Shown piece after piece: positions 40,462 to 49,540 of a stretch of 64,000 nt of DNA. The translations under genes were made by a program, and so were the position numbers. The stretch comes from CAVWUA01 sp963758025 (GTDB taxonomy: Bacteria > Planctomycetota > Planctomycetia > Isosphaerales > Isosphaeraceae). Under the pieces are notes generated by a model that saw only the letters and a program-made list of their open reading frames with translations, was not told where the DNA came from and did no database searches. Location of the stretch: contig CAVWUA010000009.1 of NCBI GenBank assembly GCA_963758025.1, forward strand, positions 186,001-250,000, in the 5' to 3' direction. The stretch's first letter is position 1; every line of letters starts with the position of its first letter.

Positions 40462-42255
40462 TTACCGCGCGGCCACGGGCGGATCAACGGCATGGACCCA
40501 GTCGGGATCGGCCAACGGCTTCTTGGTGGGGAATGGAGCAGGGCGAGGGACCTGGCCTTCCTCGGAGACGCGCCCGAGGAGGCGGTCGAACGTCATCAGG
40601 GTCAACAGCCAGAGCCCGATGGCCCCCGCGCCGTAGAGGACGATCCAGAGGGCGGCGCCGCTCAGAATCCACGTCGCTTCCTCGCCGCGCATGCCGGATT
40701 GCTCCAGAACCACGGTGAGCAAGCCCGTGCCCCAGAAGGGGCTGGCCTCGGAGAGCAAAAACCCGACGTCCTGTTCGCGGTTGCCGGTCCGGGAGATCAG
40801 CATCATGACGAGCATGACCCAGCCGATCGCGACGAACACATAAAACGAGACCATGACCGCCAGGGCGCGCCCCAGGCGGGAGATCCAGGTCGCCAGGGCC
40901 AGGCCGAGGCTCGTCCAGAAGGCCCCCTGGGTCAGGATCAGGCCGACGGTCAACACCGGCACGAGCGTGGCCACGGACAGGGACCTGTTGTTCGTGGTGA
41001 GCGCCATGCAGAACGTCACCAGGAACGGCCAGACGGCCAGCAACGGCACCAGGCGGTAGGCCCCCCACCACTTGCCCCAGAGGATCGAGCGGGTCGGCAG
41101 GGGGGTGGACATCAGGACGTCGAGGCTCCCCCGGACCCGCTCCTCGGCCAGGGCCGTCGGCGCGGCGACGCAGACGAGCAAGAGGCCCGCCGTCACCTGA
41201 AAGGCGTTGACCAGGGCGCCGAACTCGCGGGTGGGACTCCCGGACTGGGCGATAGTCACGAGACTGAACAGCGACGACAACACGATGAACAAGCCCCAGA
41301 CGACGCGCGTCCAGCGTGACGGCCGGCGCCGGTGCCACTCGCGCCAGAGGACGGGGTTGCGGTCGAGCGACGGCCCCGGCAGGAACCGCCCAGCGGGCCT
41401 CTCACGGCGTTCGCGCCGCCAACGTCGCTTGCGCGTCGTCTGCGTGCCGCGTCCCAGTTGCCGCACGGCCACCGCGCGGAGGCGCAGCACCGACAGCGCC
41501 GCCAGCAAGGCCGAGAACAACAACAGCACTCCGCTGTAGATCAGCCAGGAGGTCCATCCCACCGTACCGGGGTTCGTGTAGGCGGCGAAGACCTGATGGA
41601 ACGGGTCAATGAAGCTCAGCCAGACCGGGGCCGATACCCCAAAGAGACTCCACAAGAGCCCCTCCGTCATCGCCCCGGCCAGGAGCCAGACGGCCCAGAC
41701 GGCGTACGTCGCCAGCAGCACCTCGTGCGTCTTGTGGCTCCAGACGGAGAAGGTGAAGGCCAGCGCGGAGCCGAAGACCGCCACGCTCATCGTGATCAAC
41801 ATCGCGCCGATGAGGGCCTGCGGGTCGAGACCGCCCAGAAGCATCCCCAGGGCCATGACCGGCAGGACGCAGCCGACGCAGCCGACGACCGGCACGAGCC
41901 GCGCGGCGAGCTTGCCCAGGACGATCTCGCCATCGGAGAGGTCCGTCACCAGCAGATGCGTCAAGGTCCCCCGCACCTTGTCCAGGCAGATCGCGCCGGC
42001 CGTCGCCGCCGGCGCCGCCAGGAGCACCAGCGCCAGTTGCGTCCCGACGATGGCCATGTAGAGCGCCTCGCCGATCCGAGCCAGCGCCGCCGGAGTCGTG
42101 ATCGTCATCCCGGAGGATGCATTCCAGTGGGCGAGCAGGAGCGCGACCAGCAAGATCCCCACCAGGGCGGACCGCGCGGCGTACACCTGCCAGCGGCGCG
42201 AGGTCGTCAGCCACTCGTACGCGAAAACCGGCCCCAGACCCAGGCGCGTTCCCAT
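40462..42255 (-). CDS. ABC-2-type transporter permease (copy 2)
   Basis: 597-residue integral membrane protein with about 12 hydrophobic segments in two halves. N-terminal block LGPVFAYEWLTTSRRWQVYA, then the block DKVRGTLTHLLVTDLSDGEI. The second half repeats the theme (LAEERVRGSLDVLMSTPLPT, SILWGKWWGAYRLVPLLAVW). The E-R/K-x-R-G-T/S-L motif is typical of ABC-2 permeases. No ATPase gene is nearby in this window. Start ATG 42255 by alignment with the paralogue upstream; the two are 38 bases apart. Confidence 0.85.
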   Translation of the reverse strand: MGTRLGLGPVFAYEWLTTSRRWQVYAARSALVGILLVALLLAHWNASSGMTITTPAALARIGEALYMAIVGTQLALVLLAAPAATAGAICLDKVRGTLTHLLVTDLSDGEIVLGKLAARLVPVVGCVGCVLPVMALGMLLGGLDPQALIGAMLITMSVAVFGSALAFTFSVWSHKTHEVLLATYAVWAVWLLAGAMTEGLLWSLFGVSAPVWLSFIDPFHQVFAAYTNPGTVGWTSWLIYSGVLLLFSALLAALSVLRLRAVAVRQLGRGTQTTRKRRWRRERRERPAGRFLPGPSLDRNPVLWREWHRRRPSRWTRVVWGLFIVLSSLFSLVTIAQSGSPTREFGALVNAFQVTAGLLLVCVAAPTALAEERVRGSLDVLMSTPLPTRSILWGKWWGAYRLVPLLAVWPFLVTFCMALTTNNRSLSVATLVPVLTVGLILTQGAFWTSLGLALATWISRLGRALAVMVSFYVFVAIGWVMLVMMLISRTGNREQDVGFLLSEASPFWGTGLLTVVLEQSGMRGEEATWILSGAALWIVLYGAGAIGLWLLTLMTFDRLLGRVSEEGQVPRPAPFPTKKPLADPDWVHAVDPPVAAR

Positions 42256-42293
42256 GTGTCCGTCTCCGTCAAAAAAAGGTCTGTGCGACGTCG

Positions 42294-44135
42294 CTAGATC
42301 CACTCATCCCATCCCGAGCGGAGCGAAGCCGGTTCGGGAACGGTTTCCGGGCGATCGGGTCCGGGCCAGTCGGCGGCCAACGGCAACGGCGGCGTGGGGA
42401 GAACAACATCAGGCTCGTTGTCCTCGAACCAGAAACCGGGATGATACGACCACGCCGCCACCCGGCCAAGAGAGCGGTCGAAGGTCGCCAGAGTCGCCCC
42501 CAGCAGCACGACGGCCAATGCCCCATAGACGATGATCCACCACAACATCCAGATGACGCACTCGGCCCAGTCGCTCCCCCGCCCCTCAACGATCATGAGG
42601 TTCGGGAAAAAGACCCCCATGAACGGGCTGGCCATGGCGATCCCCGCACCGAGCATCCGAGGGGTGAACTCGGACATGAGAATGCCCAGGAAAAAGGTGC
42701 CCACCGTCACCCCGACGTAGGCCGTCACATTCAACGCCACGGCGCGGCCCACCCGGGGCACCCAGCACGCCACCAGCAAACCGAAGCTCGTCAGGGCCGC
42801 GCCAAAGGTCAGGATCTCCCCCAGGATGAGCAACGGCGCGAGCCAGTGCGCCTCGAAAAACGTGCCCCGCGACAGGTAGATGACGATCGAGACGAGTGTC
42901 GGCAGCACGGCCATCAGCAGGACGATCCGGTACGCGCCCCACCACTTGCCCCAGACGATCGACCGTGTGGGCATCGGGGTCGCCAGAAGGATATCGAGGC
43001 TCCCCCGGACCCGCTCCTCGGCCAGCGATGTACCCGACATCACCGCCACGAGCAAGAACCCGATCGCCACCTGCCCACCGTTGAGCAACGAACCGATCCC
43101 GATTCGCATCTGACTTCCCTCCAGGCAGATCGAGATCAGGATCAGGAACAAGACGACGCTCATCCCGGCATAGACCAGCCACAAGGCCCGCCCCCAGCGC
43201 GTCGCGCGGTTGCGGTGCCACTCCCGCCAGAGGACCGGGTTCCCGTCCAGCGAAGGGCCGGGCAGCCATTCGGTCCAGCGGCCGAGGTTGACGTGAAGCA
43301 AGCCCCGCCGCTTGACTCCCGGCGCCTCGCCCGACTGCCGCGCCGCCACGGCTCGAACCCGCCAGGTACTCACCCCCGCCAGCACGGTCGAGATGGCCAG
43401 GGTCGCCAGCAAGAACCAGGCGTCGGTCCCCAGGCTCACGGTGCCGGGCCACCAGTAGGGCGCGAAGGCCAACCAGTAGGGGTTGGTCGCGGTGAACCAC
43501 GTCGGCAACGACCAGGTCACGCTCCACGCCATGCGCAGCAGGAACAGCGCCGGGCCGCCCAGCACCCAGAACAGCAGCAGCGCATAGGTGACGATCAGGA
43601 CCTCGTGCGTCTTGCGTCCCCAGACCGAGAGAGTCAACGCCAGCGTGCTCGACAGCACGGCGGTCCCGAGCGAGACCAGAAACGCCCCGAACAGGGCGAT
43701 CGGGTCCATGCCCCCCAGAAGCATCCCCAGCGACATCGCCGGCAAGGCGCACAAGACCAGGCCGACGACCGGCACGAGCCGCGCGGCGAGCTTGCCCAGG
43801 ACGATCTCGCCATCGGAGAGGTCCGTCACCAGCAGATGCGTCAAGGTCCCCCGCGCCTTGTCCAGGCAGATCGCGCCGGCCGTCGCCGCCGGCGCCGCCA
43901 GGAGCACCAGGGCCAGTTGCGTCCCGACCATCGCGTAGAAAAAGTACTGCCCGACCCACGCCTGGGCCGAAATCGACACCGGTTCCCGGCCCGAGACCTC
44001 CGTGAGCCAGACGATCCACATGGCGAGGAGCAATCCCGCGACGAACAGCGACCGCATGGCGTATAACTGCCAGCGACGCGCGCCGATCAGCCATTCAAAG
44101 GCGAAGACCGGTCCCAGCCCCAGGCGCATCCCCAT
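42294..44135 (-). CDS. ABC-2-type transporter permease (copy 1)
   Basis: 613 residues, paralogue of the next gene. Blocks: LGPVFAFEWLIGARRWQLYA, DKARGTLTHLLVTDLSDGEI, LAEERVRGSLDILLATPMPT, SIVWGKWWGAYRIVLLMAVL. About 12 membrane segments in two repeats of the same plan. Overall protein identity to copy 2 is moderate, yet a stretch near the N-terminus is almost identical at DNA level (43747-43920 versus 41887-42060). GAGGAG precedes ATG 44135. Cargo unknown. Confidence 0.85.
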   Translation of the reverse strand: MGMRLGLGPVFAFEWLIGARRWQLYAMRSLFVAGLLLAMWIVWLTEVSGREPVSISAQAWVGQYFFYAMVGTQLALVLLAAPAATAGAICLDKARGTLTHLLVTDLSDGEIVLGKLAARLVPVVGLVLCALPAMSLGMLLGGMDPIALFGAFLVSLGTAVLSSTLALTLSVWGRKTHEVLIVTYALLLFWVLGGPALFLLRMAWSVTWSLPTWFTATNPYWLAFAPYWWPGTVSLGTDAWFLLATLAISTVLAGVSTWRVRAVAARQSGEAPGVKRRGLLHVNLGRWTEWLPGPSLDGNPVLWREWHRNRATRWGRALWLVYAGMSVVLFLILISICLEGSQMRIGIGSLLNGGQVAIGFLLVAVMSGTSLAEERVRGSLDILLATPMPTRSIVWGKWWGAYRIVLLMAVLPTLVSIVIYLSRGTFFEAHWLAPLLILGEILTFGAALTSFGLLVACWVPRVGRAVALNVTAYVGVTVGTFFLGILMSEFTPRMLGAGIAMASPFMGVFFPNLMIVEGRGSDWAECVIWMLWWIIVYGALAVVLLGATLATFDRSLGRVAAWSYHPGFWFEDNEPDVVLPTPPLPLAADWPGPDRPETVPEPASLRSGWDEWI

Positions 44136-44321
44136 GTCGGCGTCTCCTCGTCGGGCGAACTCCTAAAGTATTCGCACTCGGCTTAGGGGAATTGGACAAT
44201 AAATCGGACAGATGTGCCAGGGGTGAGTCTCCGACCGTTCGATTCGTTACTCTGGAAAGGGAGGTCGTAAGAGGCTCAGGAATCACGCAAAATCCGATAA
44301 TGGGCGGTGCCCACCCGAGGA

Positions 44322-45964
44322 ATGTCGTCGGAATCTCTCCTTTTGCGTCGAGAATTCTTCTGGAGAGCGAAGGGAGTCTCCCCGTTGGACGCGAAGTCTC
44401 CAGGACCGATGGCCGTTGTGTGCGGGCCGCTGACGTACCTCGTCGCGGCCCTGGCGGTGATGCTGCTGGCGAGCTGGGTTCCGCATTATCTGACGTGGCC
44501 GTGGTGGCCCGACCTCGACGCCTACGCGACGATCGCCCAGGGGTGGGACGCCGGCATCGCACCCTACCACGACGTGGTCATCTTCAACTTCCCAGGACAG
44601 ATCTATCTCTTCTGGCTCCTGGGCAAAACTCTCGGCTGGGGAGGCACCACGGCGATCTACGCCGTGGACGCGGGCTTGCTCGTCGGCTTCGGCGCGGCGG
44701 TCGTGGCCTGGAGCCGCCGGCGGCTCGGCCGGACGCTTCCGGGGTGGATCGGCTTCGTGGCGTTCCTGGCGTACTACCTCAACCTCGATTACTCCGGGGT
44801 CGCCCAGCGCGACTGGCAGGGGCCACTCTTCGTCGTGCTCGGCCTGATGGCCATCCAGGCGCTGCCGGGGCGTCGGGGGCGGGTGCTCTCGGCCCTGGGG
44901 TTTGCCCTGGGGGCGACGTTCCGGCCGCACGTCGTGCTGTTCCTGCCGGCCCTGGCCCTCGCGATCGAAACCGAGACCCGCGCACCGGGGGAGTCCTGGC
45001 GGTCGACCCTCCGCGCCTGGCTGTTCTGGAGCTTGACCTGCGCGGGCTTCCTGCTTATTGGCCTTCGCCCCGTTGATCGGCCAAGGGTTATTCGACGACC
45101 TGCTCCGCGACGTCCGCATCGCCCGACACGGGGGCAGCTACGCCCGGACGACCCCGGCGCAAAGCGGTCCGGATCGTGGCCGCGCAGCTTGCCGATGGGC
45201 GTGTTCTGATCGTCCTGCTGGCGAACCTCGGCCTGGCGATCCGGCTGGGCAGGGAGTCCCGCCGGTTGGTGCGGCCCTGGCTCGTGGCGCTGGTTCTCGC
45301 CCTGATGTACAAGCCGCCCCATCCCGTTCCCCACGCGTACCTCGAACACCCGTTGCGGCTCGTCCTGGCGGTGAACCTGGCGTTGCTGGTCCACCTGGTC
45401 CTGGAAGTGCGTCGGCCGGTGGGTTGGGTGTCGGTCGGTGCCCTGGCGGCGATCCTGGGAATGATCCTGACCCCCTGGCCGCGGTTCGCGCGGCTGGACG
45501 CGAACGTGACGGCGATCGAGACCTTGCGGCGGGGCGTCGTTCCGGTGGACGTGCCGCCGGGCGCGGTCGCGCGGTTCCCGCCCGTCTGGCGAGACGCCTC
45601 GTACTCGTGGGACGACTACCGCGCCGTCCTGACCTACCTGCGACGGCACACCGGCCCGGAGACCCGGGTGGCGAACGTGCTCAAGAACCCGCCCTTCCCG
45701 CCGGTCAACGGTCCGGTTGGGCGAATCTCGCCGTTCCCGGCCGAGGCGGGCATGCCGTTTCTCTGGCAGGTCGGCCCGCGCATGGAACGGCGGTTCGCCC
45801 GCGCTCTGAAGGAAACTCCCGACACGGTCGTCGTCTGGGTGCCCGGTGAGACCAGCTTCGACCCGTCATTCCGCACGCCGAACATCGATCGGACGATCCG
45901 CCGGTTGTACCGTCCCGAAGCCCGCTTCGGCGCGATCGAGGTCTGGCGGCGCATGCGGGATTGA
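44322..45964 (+). CDS. Polytopic membrane protein, GT-C glycosyltransferase-like (two frameshifts)
   Basis: Membrane protein with many hydrophobic segments. The N-terminal loop DLDAYATIAQGWDAGIAPYH followed by DVVIFNFPGQIYLFWLLGKT resembles the first external loop of ArnT/PMT-type GT-C enzymes (D-x-D-x-Y plus a PY-D motif). Two +1 shifts break it, at about 45057 (before APLIGQGLFDDLLRDVRIAR) and about 45168 (before AQLADGRVLIVLLANLGLAI). The C-terminal soluble part contains WRDASYSWDDYRAVLTYLRR. Function is a family-level guess. The start may be ATG 44322 or GTG 44307. Confidence 0.6.
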
Positions 45965-46061
45965 CCCGCGCGACGCCGATCCGACCTTGCGGCGGGGGAC
46001 ACCCCGGATAGAATGGGGCCGGATCTGGCCAAACGGGGGCGGGGCAAGGGGGACGACCGGC

Positions 46062-47246
46062 GTGCGCATCGCCTACTTCGATTGCTTCAGCGGCATCTCG
46101 GGCGACATGACCCTCGGCGCCCTGGTGGACGCCGGGGTCGATCCCGCCGCGCTCCAGCACGCCATCGGCGGGCTCGGGCTGCCTTGCGAGCTGACGTTCG
46201 AGACCGTCCGTCGCGGCGGCTTCCGCGCGACCTATGCCCGGGTCAACACCCCGCACGAGCACGCCCATCGCCACCTGCACCACATCGAGGCGATGATCGA
46301 CGCGGCCCCCCTGAGCCCTCGCCAGAACGACCTGGCCAGGCGGATCTTCCGCAAGCTGGGCGAGGCCGAGGCCGCCGCGCACGGCATCGAGATGAAGAAG
46401 GTCCACTTCCACGAGGTCGGCGCGGCCGACTCGATCGTCGATATCGTCGGCGCGGCCGTCGGTCTGGACCTCCTGGGGGTCGATCGGATCGAGGCCAGCC
46501 CCTTGCCGCCGGGGCGAGGCTCGGTGAAGGCCGCTCACGGCCGCATGCCCCTGCCGGCCCCCGGCACGGCCGAGCTGCTGAAGGGCATCCCCATCGCCGA
46601 ATCCACGGCCGACTTCGAGCAGACGACCCCCACCGGCGCGGCCATCCTGGCGACCGTCGCCGACGCCTTCGGCCCGTTGCCGCCGATGACCATCGAGGCC
46701 ATCGGCCTGGGGGCGGGAACCGCCGATCCGCCCGGCCTGGCCAATATCGTCCGCCTGTTCGTCGGCCGCGCGGCAGTCCCCGCCGGGAGCGACCGCGTCT
46801 GGGTCCTGGAGACGAACCTCGACGACCTGCCCGGCGAGGTCGTCGGCTACGCCACGACCCAGCTTCTGGCCGCCGGTGCGCTCGACGCCTTCGTCACCCC
46901 GATCTTGATGAAGAAGAACCGCCCCGGCGTGATGGTGACGGTCCTCTGTGACGAGAGCCAGATCCCCGCGATGGAGGAGATCCTCTTCCGCGAGACGACC
47001 ACCCTCGGCGTGCGCCGCTACCCGGTCAGCCGGCACAAGCTGAACCGCAAGGCGACCGAGGTCCAGACGCCGTTCGGCCCGGTCCAGGGGAAGCTCGGCT
47101 GGCTCGACGGCCGCCCGCCGCAGTTCAGCCCCGAGTACGACGATTGCGCCCGGATCGCCGCCGCGCAAAACGTCCCGCTTCGCGACGTTTACAAGGCGGC
47201 GCACGAGGCGTTTACCGGAACCCCCTCAGCCACCCAATCCGAGTGA
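46062..47246 (+). CDS. larC: Nickel-pincer cofactor biosynthesis protein LarC
   Basis: 394 residues. LarC inserts nickel into the pincer nucleotide cofactor of lactate racemase and related enzymes. Conserved: the start RIAYFDCFSGISGDMTLGAL, a His-rich segment HEHAHRHLHHIEAM (metal handling), KVHFHEVGAADSIVDIVGAA, FEQTTPTGAAILATVADAFG, ETNLDDLPGEVVGYATTQLL and PILMKKNRPGVMVTVLC. GTG 46062 is chosen because the conserved start follows directly and AAGGGGG lies upstream. LarB and LarE are not in this window. Unlike many LarC genes there is no internal programmed-shift split; it is one frame. Confidence 0.92.
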   Translation: MRIAYFDCFSGISGDMTLGALVDAGVDPAALQHAIGGLGLPCELTFETVRRGGFRATYARVNTPHEHAHRHLHHIEAMIDAAPLSPRQNDLARRIFRKLGEAEAAAHGIEMKKVHFHEVGAADSIVDIVGAAVGLDLLGVDRIEASPLPPGRGSVKAAHGRMPLPAPGTAELLKGIPIAESTADFEQTTPTGAAILATVADAFGPLPPMTIEAIGLGAGTADPPGLANIVRLFVGRAAVPAGSDRVWVLETNLDDLPGEVVGYATTQLLAAGALDAFVTPILMKKNRPGVMVTVLCDESQIPAMEEILFRETTTLGVRRYPVSRHKLNRKATEVQTPFGPVQGKLGWLDGRPPQFSPEYDDCARIAAAQNVPLRDVYKAAHEAFTGTPSATQSE

Positions 47247-47290
47247 TCCCAGACGCTGATCCCCTCGTCCCATCCAAGGAAGGACGTTCC

Positions 47291-47812
47291 ATGTCACCGG
47301 CCCTGGAGATGGCCCTGATCGTGACCCTGTCGGTGCTGCTGGCCGCCGTGTCGGGCGTGGCCGGGATGCTCTGCTGGCGGGTCCGCTCGGTCCCGCTGGA
47401 CCGCGTCGCGCGGCTCGCGCGCGAGCTGGCCGAGCGCCAGAAGGCGCTGGAGGTGCTGATCGCCCGGCTCGAAGCGGCCGAGGCGACGCAAAAGGAGGCG
47501 CCCGCGAAGGCCCCGGGGCCTCGTCCCGCCGCGCGTCGCAACGCCTCGACGGTCCGCATCGACCGCGCCGAGCCGAGTGCCGTGGCGGGTCCGACCCTGA
47601 TCGCCGTGCCTGATCTCTCGATGGCGCAAAGCCATGTCGGCGCGCCGTCGGCCGGTTCCGAGCTGTCGCGCCGCTTCGGCGCGATCTGGGACCTCGCCGA
47701 CACCGGCGCGACGGCCGACGCCATCGCGCGGACGACCGGACAGCCGATCGGCCAGGTCGAGTTGATCCTGGGCCTTCGGCGACAGCTCCTCCACCACGAG
47801 GGCCGCGCCTGA
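47291..47812 (+). CDS. Membrane-anchored hypothetical protein with coiled coil
   Basis: 173 residues. An N-terminal membrane helix (MALIVTLSVLLAAVSGVAGM) is followed by a coiled-coil region (RLARELAERQKALEVLIARL), an Ala/Pro linker and a C-terminal helical part (DLADTGATADAIARTTGQPI, GQVELILGLRRQLLHHEG) that looks like a small helix-turn-helix of the DUF2802 type. It precedes another membrane protein by one base, an apparent operon. Confidence 0.6.
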   Translation: MSPALEMALIVTLSVLLAAVSGVAGMLCWRVRSVPLDRVARLARELAERQKALEVLIARLEAAEATQKEAPAKAPGPRPAARRNASTVRIDRAEPSAVAGPTLIAVPDLSMAQSHVGAPSAGSELSRRFGAIWDLADTGATADAIARTTGQPIGQVELILGLRRQLLHHEGRA

Positions 47813-47813
47813 G

Positions 47814-48304
47814 ATGAGCAAGCCACCCCCCCTCGAACCGCCGGCCGTCGCCTGTCTGGAAATAACCCGCCGGACTGTCCTCTTGATCCTCGGGATCGTC
47901 CTCCTCGGCATCCTCGGGGGAAGCCTCGTCCTGGTCGGGCGCGACCGGGGCATCCCCATCTGGCCGCCGAAAGACGCCCACCGCGCCTTGCTGTACACGC
48001 TGATCGGCCTGGTCATCGTCAGCTACGTCCTGCGACGGGTCATGGGCCGGAGAGACACCCTGCGCGATCCCCAAACCCGCTGCGGCCGGTTCTTCCGGCG
48101 CACGTCATCGGCGCGACCGTCGGTGCCCTGGCCATGCCCCTGGGTCTCGTGTACGGTTACGCCGTTGAACCGCGTTTGCGATCCGTCGCGCCGTTCTGGA
48201 TCGCCGCCGTGGCACTCAGTTTGCTCTCGTTACCGCATTCTTATGAATTGGAAGATTTCCAGGACCCGATGCCCGCCGACCCGAACGGAGAGGCCCGCCC
48301 ATGA
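47814..48304 (+). CDS. Small polytopic membrane protein (frameshift)
   Basis: About 163 residues if the -1 shift near 48060 is bridged. First helix LLILGIVLLGILGGSLVLVG, second LLYTLIGLVIVSYVLRRVMG; after the shift NPLRPVLPAHVIGATVGALA, MPLGLVYGYAVEPRLRSVAP and FWIAAVALSLLSLPHSYELE. The stop TGA overlaps the next ATG as ATGA at 48301-48304, which supports the corrected frame. Function unknown; it is tied to the glycosyltransferase by position only. Confidence 0.6.
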
Positions 48305-49527
48305 CGCCCACCCAGCGCCTCCTTCTCGGGATCTATGGGGCCATCGTTCTGGCCTGGCCGATCCGCCACCTGGTTCTGACCTGGCTTTACCGGCAGTTCG
48401 ATCTCCTCTCGCCCGGCTCGCCGACCTTCGCCGGAGCCGATACGCCGCTCATCACGGCGATCATCCCGGCCAAGGACGAGGAGACCACGATCGCCGATTG
48501 CCTGGCGACGGTCCGCGCCCAGCGGTATCCGAACCTGGAAATCCTCGTCGTCGATGACCGCAGCACCGACCGCACGGCGGAGATCGTGCGGGAGATCGCC
48601 GAGACCGACCCGCGCGTCCGGCTCCTCTCGATCGACGAGCTGCCCCCCGGCTGGACCGGCAAGAACCACGCCCTGCACGTCGCGGCGGCCGAGGCGCGCG
48701 GCTCCTGGCTCTGGTTCCTCGACGCCGACACGCGGCACCAGCCCGACAGCCTCTCGATCGTGATGGAGTACGCCCGGGGCCAGCAGGCCGCGATGGCCAG
48801 CCTCGTCCCCGAGATGCGCTGCGAGACGTTCTGGGAGCGGGCCTTGCAGCCCCTGGAAGGGATCGTCCTGATGCGGTCCTTCCCGCTCTTCCAGGTCAAC
48901 AACGACCGCCACCCGCTGGCCTTCGCCAACGGCCAGTACATCCTCATCCAGCGCAACGCCTACGACGCGGCCGGCGGACACCAGGCGGTGCGGGACCGGT
49001 TCGTCGAGGACATCTACATGGCCAAGCGCGTCAAGGCCCTCGGCCTGCCGATCCGCGTGGCGCTCGGGCCGGGCATCAGCTCGACCCGGATGTACACCTC
49101 CCTGCCGCAGATCATCCGGGGCTGGAGCCGCATCCTCTACGACGCCCTGGACCGCCGCAGTCTGCCGCTGGTCGGCAAGATCCTCGAACCCTTGATCTTC
49201 AGCCAGACGTTCATGATCGCCCTGGGGGCCGCGCTGGTGTTGTTCGCCCGGGGGCAGACCGGCCCGTTCCCGACGTGGCTGCTGATCCTTTCGCTCGTGC
49301 ATCTCCTGCTGCAACTCTCGGTCCTCTATCGGATGTACCGCTGGTCCTCGCCCGACAGCGCGCGCGGGGCCTTGTGGTATCCGCTGGCGGGGATCGTCTC
49401 GGCCTGGATCACGGTCAAGGCGATCTTCATGTGCGCGACCGGCCGCGTGACCTGGCGTGGAACCGTGTACGGCGCGAGCCCCGCCACGCCCGAGCCATTG
49501 CGGCAAGAAGCCGTCACGCAGACCTGA
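48301..49527 (+). CDS. Family 2 glycosyltransferase, HpnB-like
   Basis: 408-residue membrane GT-A glycosyltransferase. N-terminal helix (LLLGIYGAIVLAWPIRHLVL), then ITAIIPAKDEETTIADCLAT, LEILVVDDRSTDRTAEIVRE (nucleotide-sugar site), the D-x-D motif in WFLDADTRHQPDS, and a GGHQAVRDRFVEDIYMAKRV acceptor/base region (ED). C-terminal helices: FMIALGAALVLFARGQTGPF and LLILSLVHLLLQLSVLYRMY. This plan matches hopanoid-associated HpnB proteins; hopanoid genes are not adjacent here. Start ATG 48301 overlaps the upstream stop. Confidence 0.85.
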   Translation: MTPTQRLLLGIYGAIVLAWPIRHLVLTWLYRQFDLLSPGSPTFAGADTPLITAIIPAKDEETTIADCLATVRAQRYPNLEILVVDDRSTDRTAEIVREIAETDPRVRLLSIDELPPGWTGKNHALHVAAAEARGSWLWFLDADTRHQPDSLSIVMEYARGQQAAMASLVPEMRCETFWERALQPLEGIVLMRSFPLFQVNNDRHPLAFANGQYILIQRNAYDAAGGHQAVRDRFVEDIYMAKRVKALGLPIRVALGPGISSTRMYTSLPQIIRGWSRILYDALDRRSLPLVGKILEPLIFSQTFMIALGAALVLFARGQTGPFPTWLLILSLVHLLLQLSVLYRMYRWSSPDSARGALWYPLAGIVSAWITVKAIFMCATGRVTWRGTVYGASPATPEPLRQEAVTQT

Positions 49528-49540
49528 TCGAGCCAACGGT

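Noticed and set aside
42117..44066. Long plus-strand frame opposite ABC permease copy 1
   Set aside because: The translation is rich in Arg, Pro and Gln without motifs, whereas the minus strand encodes clear membrane helices.
45705..47204. Minus-strand frame opposite larC
   Set aside because: LarC motifs on the plus strand are decisive.
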